NCBI RefSeq assembly: GCF_014529985.1
Contig: NZ_JACVMU010000006.1
Location: 1 to 64,000, forward strand
DNA from: Leucobacter sp. cx-42
GTDB taxonomy: Bacteria > Actinomycetota > Actinomycetes > Actinomycetales > Microbacteriaceae
Length of the DNA stretch: 64,000 bases
Reading direction: 5' to 3'
The notes under the pieces were generated by a model. That model did not search any database. It was given only the letters and a program-made list of their open reading frames with translations, and had not been told where the DNA came from. Made by a program: the position numbers and the translations under genes. How positions within the stretch are numbered: position 1 is the stretch's first letter; each line of letters opens with the position of its first letter. Positions 35,518-42,754 of this stretch are shown piece after piece.

Positions 35518-36608
35518 TACGCAGCCCCTCCAACCTCTGCCGTGATCTCACGGATTGCTTCGATCACCTGCGTGGTCTCGTCAGGGGTGCCTGCCGTAAT
35601 ACGGAGGTGGCCGTCGATACCGAGGTTACGGACGAGGATGCCGCGCGCGAAGAGCGCCTCGAACATCGCTGCCGGGTCGACGAAGCCACCGACGAGCACG
35701 AAGTTCGCGCCAGATTTGTGCACTCGGTAGCCCATCGCGGTGAGTTCGACCTCGAGCCGGTTGCGCTCGTCGCGGATCGCGTCGACCGTCGAGAGCATCG
35801 TCGATGCGTGACGCAGGGCGGTCGTGGCAGCCGCCTGAGTCAGCGCCGACAGGTGGTACGGAAGTCGCACGAGGCGGAGCGCGTCGATGACCGCGGGGTC
35901 CGCAGCGAGGTAGCCGAGGCGCACACCGGCGAAGGCGAAGGCCTTGCTCATGGTGCGTGAGACGAGCATGCGGTGACGGCCGGGAAGCAGTTCAACAGCG
36001 GTCGCGTTCTCGTCGTCAAACTCGTGGTACGCCTCGTCAACGATGAGGATGCCGTCGAACGCGTCATACGCGGCGAGAATCGTCTCGCGGGTGAGCGGCG
36101 TACCGGTCGGATTGTTCGGACCACAGATGATGGCAATGTCGGGGTTGTGCTCTGCGAGCGCAGCCGCGACGAACTCGGGGGTGAGCGAGTAGTCGGCGGG
36201 GCGCGTCACTGCGACCCAACCGGTGTCGGTGCCGTCAGCGAGCAGGGGGTACATGGAGTAGGTCGGAGTGAAGCTCAGAAGCGTACGGCCTGGACCACCG
36301 AAGGCCTGCAGCACCTGCTGTAGCACCTCGTTCGAGCCGTTTGCCGCCCAAACCTGTTCGAAGGTCAGGTCGTGACCGAGGTAGTTCGCGAGCTCGGTAC
36401 GAAGCTCGGTCGCCTCGCGATCGGGGTAACGGTTCACGCCGCGCACTGCTTCAGCGAGCGAAGCAACGATGTCTGCGAGCACCTCCTCCGAAATCGGATG
36501 GGTGTTCTCGTTCACGTTCAGGCTCACGGGAACCGGGTCCTGGGGCGCACCGTAGGGTGCCTTGCCCACGAGGTTTGATCGGAGAGGGAGATCGCTCAAT
36601 TTAGCCAC
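35517..36608 (-). CDS. hisC: Histidinol-phosphate aminotransferase
   Basis: A 363-residue class I/II PLP aminotransferase. ANGSNEVLQQVLQAFGGPG binds the cofactor phosphate, GPNNPTGTP and DEAYHEF are signatures, and the PLP lysine is in SRTMSKAFAFAGVRLGY. The start is GTG. It opens the hisC-dsbA-ccdA-hisB-hisH-priA run; hisD is not upstream, where a LysM gene lies instead. Confidence 0.94.
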   Translation of the reverse strand: MAKLSDLPLRSNLVGKAPYGAPQDPVPVSLNVNENTHPISEEVLADIVASLAEAVRGVNRYPDREATELRTELANYLGHDLTFEQVWAANGSNEVLQQVLQAFGGPGRTLLSFTPTYSMYPLLADGTDTGWVAVTRPADYSLTPEFVAAALAEHNPDIAIICGPNNPTGTPLTRETILAAYDAFDGILIVDEAYHEFDDENATAVELLPGRHRMLVSRTMSKAFAFAGVRLGYLAADPAVIDALRLVRLPYHLSALTQAAATTALRHASTMLSTVDAIRDERNRLEVELTAMGYRVHKSGANFVLVGGFVDPAAMFEALFARGILVRNLGIDGHLRITAGTPDETTQVIEAIREITAEVGGAA

Positions 36609-36666
36609 GTCACTCAGTCTAGCGACGGCGCAGGAGCGCCCGCCCGGGTGTTACGAGAACTGAGTA

Positions 36667-37098
36667 CTATTCACCAGCGCTGTAACGAAGCGGGATCGCG
36701 ATCTCGTCACCGACCTGGATGTCGGCGGTGGGGAGCTGGTTCAGACGAGCGATCTCTGCGACAAGGTCGCGGGGGTCAGCGGTCGGGTCAACCTTTTCGG
36801 CAATCGACCAGAGTGAAGCACCGGGGGCAGCCACCACATAGGTGAACTCCTGCTCGCTATTTGCGAGCGTTGCCTGCGCACTCGGGGCCGACATCAGCGC
36901 GGCAACCGCAAGCGCGACCGCGAACAGCATGGTGCCGAGCACACCGAATACGACGCGACCGCGTCGCGTCAGGCGAATCTTCATCGAACCACGTGCGTTT
37001 GCGCGCTGCGCAACCACTGCGGCCGGAGCCAGACGCTGCATTGCGTCGAACTGCTCATTCATGAACGTCACTGCGGGAGTCATGGTGTTGGTAGTCAC
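36667..37098 (-). CDS. Membrane-anchored LysM protein, likely SOS-induced division inhibitor (DivS/Rv2719c type)
   Basis: A 143-residue protein. A hydrophilic N-tail (1-45) leads to one membrane helix (about 48-70) and then a LysM domain (about 85-136: FTYVVAAPGASLWSIAEKVD, then QVGDEIAIPL). The GTG start has GGAGG eight bases upstream. It is divergent from lexA, as are Rv2719c of M. tuberculosis and divS of C. glutamicum, which are damage-induced and slow division. The intergenic region holds TCGAA-type motifs and a RecA-NDp-like block facing this gene. Confidence 0.83.
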   Translation of the reverse strand: MTTNTMTPAVTFMNEQFDAMQRLAPAAVVAQRANARGSMKIRLTRRGRVVFGVLGTMLFAVALAVAALMSAPSAQATLANSEQEFTYVVAAPGASLWSIAEKVDPTADPRDLVAEIARLNQLPTADIQVGDEIAIPLRYSAGE

Positions 37099-37236
37099 GA
37101 GCTCTTCCTCCAAAAATCGGGAGTTCAGGAGCGCCTCTTTTCGAATCTTCACGAAGCGCGTTCGAACATCTCTTTCGAATATATCTTCGAAGCTTCGATT
37201 TCACAACTCTCGTTTTCGACATCTTTCAAACGACAC

Positions 37237-37252
37237 TCGAACACATGTTTGT
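37237..37252. promoter_or_regulatory. lexA: SOS-like (LexA) box in lexA/LysM intergenic region
   Basis: TCGAACACATGTTTGT matches the actinobacterial SOS box TCGAAC-N4-GTTCGA at 10 of 12 fixed positions, with the left half perfect. Further TTCGAA words at about 37161, 37175 and 37187 suggest more than one weak site. Confidence 0.55.
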
Positions 37253-37294
37253 CAGATATGTATTTGGGAGTTAGGGTTTCGAAACAACACCCCC

Positions 37295-37322
37295 ACCCAA
37301 ACACCGACCACTGACATTCCAA
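37295..37322 (-). promoter_or_regulatory. RecA-NDp/PafBC-like promoter block facing the LysM gene
   Basis: On the minus strand, TTGGAA is followed directly by TGTCAGTGGTCGGTGT (37316-37301) and then TTGGGT in the -10 place. The TGTCAGTG-N3-G core is perfect, but the TANNNT hexamer is not (TT for TA). The same block, with a good -10, precedes recA. LysM starts about 200 bases downstream. Confidence 0.5.
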
Positions 37323-37380
37323 GATTTGCTCGCCAGAGCGCAGTGAATGCAAGGAAAAGGTGGTTACGAACGGAAGCACA

Positions 37381-38040
37381 ATGGTCGACGGCACAGCACG
37401 CACGAAGCCCCTCACGGAGAAGCAGCGTGCCATCCTCGAGTTCATTTGCCGTTCGGTGGAGAGCCGCGGTTATCCGCCGAGCATGCGTGAGATTGGCGAC
37501 GCTGTCGGTCTCTCCTCGCTTTCGAGTGTGACGCACCAGCTCAGCCGCCTCGAGGTCGCAGGCTACATTCGTCGCGACCCCAACCGTCCCCGCGCACTCG
37601 AGATCCTCATCGAGCTCGCTGAAACGCGAGGCGCAATTGGCGACGGCCAGCAGACCGAGGTCGCTGAGACGAGCTTTGTCCCCCTCGTGGGTCAGATTGC
37701 GGCGGGTGTCCCAATTACTGCCGACCAGCAGGTCGAAGAAGTCTTCCCCCTCCCCCGCCAGCTCGTGGGTGACGGCAACCTGTTCATGCTGAAGGTCGTG
37801 GGCGACTCCATGATTGATGCCGCGATCTGCGACGGCGACTTCGTTGTCGTCCGCCAGCAGCGCGAGGCAGAGAACGGCGATATGGTCGCGGCGATGCTCG
37901 ACGGCGAAGCGACAGTGAAGGTCTTCCGCCGCCGTGACGGCCACACGTGGCTACTCCCCCGCAACAGCGCGTTCGAGCCAATCCTTGGCGATCACGCTGA
38001 GGTGCTCGGCAAGGTGGTTTCCGTTTTCCGTTCGGTCTGA
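37381..38040 (+). CDS. lexA: LexA SOS repressor
   Basis: A 219-residue repressor with self-cleavage activity. The winged helix part has [19 protein letters not shown]. The cleavage site Ala108-Gly109 is in QIAAGVPI, the catalytic serine is Ser143 in GDSM, and the lysine is Lys180 in EATVKVF. The ATG at 37381 has GGAAG upstream; a GTG at 37360 with AAGG would add seven residues and cannot be ruled out. It represses recA and itself until RecA filaments trigger cleavage. Confidence 0.96.
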   Translation: MVDGTARTKPLTEKQRAILEFICRSVESRGYPPSMREIGDAVGLSSLSSVTHQLSRLEVAGYIRRDPNRPRALEILIELAETRGAIGDGQQTEVAETSFVPLVGQIAAGVPITADQQVEEVFPLPRQLVGDGNLFMLKVVGDSMIDAAICDGDFVVVRQQREAENGDMVAAMLDGEATVKVFRRRDGHTWLLPRNSAFEPILGDHAEVLGKVVSVFRSV

Positions 38041-38073
38041 TCCGCCAAACACAAGCCCGCACGCCACAACAAC

Positions 38074-38111
38074 AAAAAGCGCGACACTGCATCAGCAGCG
38101 TCGCGCTTTTT
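38074..38111. terminator. Bidirectional terminator between lexA and metF
   Basis: AAAAAGCGCGAC (38074-38085) pairs perfectly with 38100-38111, giving T runs on both strands. Confidence 0.92.
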
Positions 38112-38120
38112 CGTTGCGAT

Positions 38121-39035
38121 CTAGGCGAGCGGATCCCGCACGAGCAGACCAAGCTCGCGCAGCACCGTGAGCACCTGCTCGTGGCGGTTGAACGTATACA
38201 GGTGAATTGACGGTGCGCCACCAGCAATGAGTTCACGTGCGAGTTCGACCGTGTGCTCCACGCCCAGTTCGGGTGCGAAGCCGCCAGCATCCTGCATCGC
38301 CTGCTCAAGCGCTGCAGGCGCGGGCTGCCCAGCGAGCTCGGCAACCTTGCGCAGCTGGGCGCTCGTCGATACCGGCATCAACCCGGGCAAGACCGGCAAC
38401 TTCAGCCCCTGCGCGCGGGCGTCGGCGACGAAGCTCAGGTATTCCTCCGCGTGGAAGAACAGCTGGGTGATGCCGAGCGACGCTCCAGACTCCTGCTTCG
38501 CGAGCAGCCATTCGATGTCGGCGTTGCGCCCACGCGACTGCGGATGCCCGTTCGGGTACACCGCAACCGCGGTACGACCGACGCTCGTGAACGCGGGCCG
38601 CGCAGCACGTGCCTCAGCAGCAAGCTCCACGAGGTCGCGCGCCGACAGCGAACCAGCGACCTCGGGTGACTCCTCCGTCATCCCACGCGGCGGATCCCCA
38701 CGCAGCGCCAAGAAGTCATGAATGCCGGCATCCATGAGGTCGTGAATGATCTTCAGCAGCGAATCACGGTTCTCGCGAACCGTCGTGAGATGAGCCAGGG
38801 GCAGCACGTCCGTGTGGGTACGGAGGTACTTCAGCAAGTCAACAGACTCATCTCGGTGCGATCCGTTCGCACCGTACGTGACGGAGACGAAGTCCGGATT
38901 CGCTGCTGCGAGGTGCTGCACCGCATGCCCGAGCGCGAGCGCTGCCGCTCCCGTGCGCGCAGGGAAGACCTCGAACGAGAACCGCGTTTGGGTGGGCGCG
39001 GATCCCGTCAGCAGGGTCGTGTGATGCACGGTCAT
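38121..39035 (-). CDS. metF: 5,10-methylenetetrahydrofolate reductase
   Basis: A 304-residue flavin TIM barrel. FSFEVFPART carries the catalytic glutamate, SVTYGANGSHRD is the family signature, and FLALRGDPPRG the FAD-binding stretch. It makes 5-methyl-THF for MetE. Its ATG overlaps the stop of the MetE-like gene, so it is the third gene of metE, metE-like, metF. It is convergent with lexA. Confidence 0.93.
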   Translation of the reverse strand: MTVHHTTLLTGSAPTQTRFSFEVFPARTGAAALALGHAVQHLAAANPDFVSVTYGANGSHRDESVDLLKYLRTHTDVLPLAHLTTVRENRDSLLKIIHDLMDAGIHDFLALRGDPPRGMTEESPEVAGSLSARDLVELAAEARAARPAFTSVGRTAVAVYPNGHPQSRGRNADIEWLLAKQESGASLGITQLFFHAEEYLSFVADARAQGLKLPVLPGLMPVSTSAQLRKVAELAGQPAPAALEQAMQDAGGFAPELGVEHTVELARELIAGGAPSIHLYTFNRHEQVLTVLRELGLLVRDPLA

Positions 39036-40228
39036 TGTGTGCCTCCCGACAGGTGGTCACTCGCCAGCTGCGTCCCGCGCACGCGGGCAGCAATCTTGGC
39101 GAATGCGACGTCACGGGCGTAATCAGGCGAACCGTGACGGGGCTTTTCATCGATGAGGTACGGCGAGAAGCCACAGTCATCGGTGGAACCGAGGAGTTCG
39201 GCAGGAATGAACCGGGCAGCGTTCACGAGCTGGTCGCGCACGTGCTCCGCGGTCTCCAGGCGCGGACTCGTCGGGTCGGTCACACCGAGCAGTACGCGCG
39301 GCTGCTCACGACCGGCGCCTGCGAGCGCGGTGAGTTCGCGACCGACGAGGCGCGCAACGCGACCCGGATCCTTCTCGCTCGCCGCTTGCATGAGGAAGTA
39401 GCCCGCCTCAATCTGGAACAGCTCGGGAATGAGTGCCGCGTAGTCGATGTCGGCGCTGTGCGCTGAATCGTTCGCATTTCCGGGGCAGGTGTGCACCCCC
39501 GTTGCCGCACGCTGTTCCGGCGTGAGACGGTCAAGCACGGCATTCATGAGTTCGATAAATCCGCCGAGCGCTGCGGGGCCGGCCCACGGCGCGCGGAGAT
39601 CCTGGCGGAGCGCGAGGCGCCCCTCGGTGAAGTCGATCGACACCCGGCTCGCACCAGCGACAAAACAGCGCTGAATATCTTCGGCACAGCCAGCCACGAT
39701 GTCCTCAATGAGTTCCGCACGAACCGAACTGCCCGCCTGCTCAGCCGGCACCATGAGGGAGAGCATCGACGGCGAGATCACGGCCTGCTTCAGGGGCAGG
39801 TCAGTGAGAGGGCGGATCGCCGACACGTCGTCTGCGGCCCACCCCTGGAATCGGAACGGCGGCGCCGAAATCGACGGCACCACGCGGTGGTGACCATCTG
39901 CAAACACGGCAAACACCGGACCCTCATCCAGATCGTCCGCGCCGAGCGGGTAGCTCGCAAAGCTCTGCCGACGCTGTTCGCCATCGCTCACGATGGGCGA
40001 GCCCGTCGCGATGAGCCGGTCGAGGGTGTCTCGGACTGCGGCGTCTTGGATCCGCGCAAATTCATCGCGCGCAAGCACACCGATCTCGAGATCGAGGACG
40101 GCAGCTTGGAGCGCCGCGGGGCGAGGCAACGAGCCCACCTGTTCGGTCGGGAGCGTCCCCGCCTCCCAGGGACGCCCGGCCGGGGCAGCGGTAACCACTG
40201 CCCCGGCCGGAATATCGGTGGTGCTCAT
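39032..40228 (-). CDS. Short MetE-like protein (C-terminal catalytic domain only)
   Basis: A 398-residue TIM-barrel protein homologous to the C-terminal half of MetE. The N-terminus reads TEQVGSLPRPAAL. The zinc ligands of MetE appear conserved: His246 and Cys248 in VHTCPGN, Glu274 in LFQIEAGYF, and Cys352 in STDDCGFSP. The folate-binding N-domain of full MetE is absent, so the methyl donor may differ. It lies between metE and metF with gaps of 1 base and an overlap of 4 bases, so it works in methionine synthesis or salvage. It could be a core-MetE enzyme or a methyl transferase for another thiol. Confidence 0.85.
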   Translation of the reverse strand: MSTTDIPAGAVVTAAPAGRPWEAGTLPTEQVGSLPRPAALQAAVLDLEIGVLARDEFARIQDAAVRDTLDRLIATGSPIVSDGEQRRQSFASYPLGADDLDEGPVFAVFADGHHRVVPSISAPPFRFQGWAADDVSAIRPLTDLPLKQAVISPSMLSLMVPAEQAGSSVRAELIEDIVAGCAEDIQRCFVAGASRVSIDFTEGRLALRQDLRAPWAGPAALGGFIELMNAVLDRLTPEQRAATGVHTCPGNANDSAHSADIDYAALIPELFQIEAGYFLMQAASEKDPGRVARLVGRELTALAGAGREQPRVLLGVTDPTSPRLETAEHVRDQLVNAARFIPAELLGSTDDCGFSPYLIDEKPRHGSPDYARDVAFAKIAARVRGTQLASDHLSGGTQ

Positions 40229-40229
40229 T

Positions 40230-42545
40230 TTAGGCTCCGCGCACTGCCTTCGCAGCTGCGACGAGGTTGCTCAGGCTGGCAACGGTCTCATCGTAACCGC
40301 GGGTCTTCAGGCCACAGTCGGGGTTCACCCAGAGCTGCTTGCCGGGGATGTGCTCGGCAGCGATTCGGATGAGCTCGGTCTGCTCCTCGATGCTCGGCAC
40401 GCGCGGCGAGTGGATGTCGTAGACACCGGGGCCGATGCCGCGGCTGTAGCCGTGGTCACCGAGCGGCACGACGACGTCCATGCGGCTGCGCGCGGCCTCG
40501 ATCGAGGTGACGTCTGCGTCGAGACCGTCAACGGCGTCGATGATCTCACCGAACTCCGAGTAGCAGAGGTGCGTGTGGATCTGCACCTCGGGAGCCGCAC
40601 CAGCGGTCGCCAGGCGGAACGAGCCCACCGACCAGTCAAGGTACGCAGCCTGGCGATCCGCGTCCAAAGGAAGCAGCTCGCGCAGTGCGGGCTCATCGAC
40701 CTGGACAATCTTGATGCCGGCGGCAACGAGGTCGTCGATCTCGTCGCGCAGCGAGAGCGCAACCTGGTTCGCGGTGTCTGCGAGCGGCTGATCGTCACGC
40801 ACGAACGACCACGCGAGGATCGTCACGGGACCCGTGAGCATGCCCTTCACGAAGTGATCGGTGAGCGACTGCGCGTAGCTGCTCCATGCGACGGTGATGG
40901 GTGCGGGACGTGACACGTCACCCCAGAGGATCGAGGGGCGGGTCGCGCGGGTGCCGTACGACTGTACCCAGCCGTTCTCAGTCACCGAGAAACCGTCGAG
41001 GTTCTCAGCGAAGTACTGGACCATGTCGTTGCGCTCAGCCTCGCCGTGCACGAGCACGTCCAGGCCAATCTCTTCCTGGAGCTTCACGACCGAGCCGATC
41101 TCAGCGCGCAGGAACTCGTCGTACGCAGCGCCATCGATCTCGCCGCGGTTGAACGATGCGCGTGCCTTGCGAATCTCGGTAGTCTGCGGGAACGAACCGA
41201 TCGTGGTCGTTGCGAGCTCGGGGATGCCGAGTGCGAGCTGCGCCGCACGACGATCTTCTTCCGACGCGCGATCGCGGTCTGCTGCGGTGACTGCACCGGT
41301 ACGGGCGCGAATCGCGTCAACACGAACACCAGGTGCCGAGGCGCGGTCAGCGAGCACGCGGTCGACCTCTGCAAGCTCAGCCTCGATTGCGGCTGCGCCA
41401 TCGGTGAGCCCCTTCGCGAGCACAACGACCTGCTCGACCTTCTGGTCAGCGAATGCGAGCCACGACTTCAGGCGTGCATCGAGCTTCGACTCAGCGGCAA
41501 CGTCGTGCGGGACGTGCTGGAGGTTGTTCGAGGTACCGATGACGGTGTTCACGCCAGCGCGCTGCACGGTCTCAGCCTTCTCGAATGCTGCGCGAAGATC
41601 GGTGCGCCAGATGTTGCGGCCGTCGACGACGCCGGCAACGAACTGCTTGCCCTCGAACGCCGATGCGAACGAGCCGTCAGCGAGTGCGGCGGTGGGAAGG
41701 GATCCGCGGACGAGGTCAGCGTGGACTGCCTCGACGGGGAGCTTGCCCAGTGCAACGAGCGCGTCAGCCGCGTTGCCGTAGGGGGTCGTGAGGAGGATGC
41801 TCGGACGGTTCGCCACTGCGCCAAGCTGCGCGTACGCCTGCTCGATGAGTGCGAGGGTTGCCGCGCGGTCGCCGGGAACCGAGTCGGAGACGAGTGCAGG
41901 CTCATCGAACTGCACCCAGGTCGCACCGGCTGCGGCGAGCGCCTCAAGCAGCTCAGCGTAGACAGCGACGACGTCAGCGAGGCGGCTGACCGGGTTGAAG
42001 CCTGCAGCCGCGTCATCTGCGGCCTTCGCGAGGAGGAGGTAAGTAACCGGGCCGACGAGGACAGGGCGGGTTTCGATGCCCTGCTCCTGTGCTTCGCGAA
42101 CCTGCTCGACGAGTGCAGCGGGGTGCGCCGCAAACGCGGTGTGCTCTGAGATCTCGGGGACTGAGAAATGGTAGTTGGTGTCGAACCACTTGGTCATCTC
42201 GAGCGGCTGGTGCTCGGCGTTACCACGAGCGAGGGTGAAGTACACGTCGAGGTCGTTGCCCTCGATCGCGCCGAAGCGGGCAGGCACAGCACCCAGCGCG
42301 AGGGTCGCGTCGAGCACCTGATCGTAGAAGCTGAAGCTCTCGGGGACAGCGCCGCCGGTTGCGGGGAGACCGAGCTCGACCAGGCGTGCGCGGGTCGTTG
42401 CGCGGAGGGCCGCCGCGCGGGTGCGGAGCTCAGCCTGGTCGATGTCGCCCTTCCAGAACGACTCAACAGCGCGCTTGAGTTCGCGGTCGCGGCCGATGCG
42501 GGGGTAGCCGAGGATGGTGGCGGTGGGCAGTGCGTGTGCAGTCAT
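40230..42545 (-). CDS. metE: Cobalamin-independent methionine synthase
   Basis: A 771-residue MetE with both barrels. The N-terminal one starts TILGYPRIGRDRELKRAVES. The C-terminal one starts TTIGSFPQTTEIRKAR and has the zinc ligands in QIHTHLCYSEF and WVNPDCGLKTRGY. It moves the methyl group of 5-methyl-THF-polyglutamate to homocysteine. It is first in an operon with the short MetE-like gene and metF. A promoter and a 107-base leader are predicted upstream. Confidence 0.97.
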   Translation of the reverse strand: MTAHALPTATILGYPRIGRDRELKRAVESFWKGDIDQAELRTRAAALRATTRARLVELGLPATGGAVPESFSFYDQVLDATLALGAVPARFGAIEGNDLDVYFTLARGNAEHQPLEMTKWFDTNYHFSVPEISEHTAFAAHPAALVEQVREAQEQGIETRPVLVGPVTYLLLAKAADDAAAGFNPVSRLADVVAVYAELLEALAAAGATWVQFDEPALVSDSVPGDRAATLALIEQAYAQLGAVANRPSILLTTPYGNAADALVALGKLPVEAVHADLVRGSLPTAALADGSFASAFEGKQFVAGVVDGRNIWRTDLRAAFEKAETVQRAGVNTVIGTSNNLQHVPHDVAAESKLDARLKSWLAFADQKVEQVVVLAKGLTDGAAAIEAELAEVDRVLADRASAPGVRVDAIRARTGAVTAADRDRASEEDRRAAQLALGIPELATTTIGSFPQTTEIRKARASFNRGEIDGAAYDEFLRAEIGSVVKLQEEIGLDVLVHGEAERNDMVQYFAENLDGFSVTENGWVQSYGTRATRPSILWGDVSRPAPITVAWSSYAQSLTDHFVKGMLTGPVTILAWSFVRDDQPLADTANQVALSLRDEIDDLVAAGIKIVQVDEPALRELLPLDADRQAAYLDWSVGSFRLATAGAAPEVQIHTHLCYSEFGEIIDAVDGLDADVTSIEAARSRMDVVVPLGDHGYSRGIGPGVYDIHSPRVPSIEEQTELIRIAAEHIPGKQLWVNPDCGLKTRGYDETVASLSNLVAAAKAVRGA

Positions 42546-42546
42546 G

Positions 42547-42640
42547 GTGACTTCCTTTAAGTAGAACTCAAGGATTGGACCGCCGCTGCATCGCGAGGCC
42601 CTCCCCGTGGAACGCTTACACGCTAACTTCGGGGTGTCAC
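42547..42640 (-). promoter_or_regulatory. Candidate structured leader of metE
   Basis: On the minus strand the leader begins GTGACACCCCG and ends GTCACC just before the ATG. GTGAC (42640-42636) can pair with GTCAC (42551-42547), and CCCCG (42634-42630) with CGGGG (42607-42603). An outer stem that closes next to the start codon is what a translation-controlling RNA element would look like. I cannot match it to a named SAM, SAH or cobalamin riboswitch, and it has no B12 box. Confidence 0.3.
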
Positions 42641-42658
42641 ACGACGCACGAATATTTC

Positions 42659-42686
42659 GTTATATGAATAACGTGAACTTATGCAA
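42659..42686 (-). promoter_or_regulatory. metE: Predicted metE promoter
   Basis: TTGCAT (42686-42681) and TATAAC (42664-42659) are separated by 16 bases on the minus strand in an AT-rich patch. The -35 overlaps the hflX terminator stem, so the spacing is compact. Transcription would begin near 42652. Confidence 0.55.
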
Positions 42687-42718
42687 TAACCCCGCCTTAT
42701 GAGTGACGGGGTTATTGC
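42683..42718 (-). terminator. Terminator of hflX
   Basis: GCAATAACCCCG (42683-42694) pairs perfectly with 42707-42718. It starts 37 bases after the hflX stop and overlaps the predicted metE -35. Confidence 0.85.
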
Positions 42719-42754
42719 GGACTGCTTATGGGGTCGGCACTGGCCGAATACTCC

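Noticed and set aside
37162-37178. Second SOS box, TCGAAC-ATCTC-TTTCGA
   Set aside because: The spacer is five bases instead of four, and the right half lacks the G. It may be a remnant but is not called.
37149-37445. Minus-strand ORF between LysM and lexA
   Set aside because: It overlaps the regulatory region and lexA, has no ribosome site and no recognisable sequence.
42546-42682. Cobalamin or SAM riboswitch before metE
   Set aside because: I found no B12 box (GCCACTG-like) and no SAM-I/IV core words. Only a generic candidate fold is reported.
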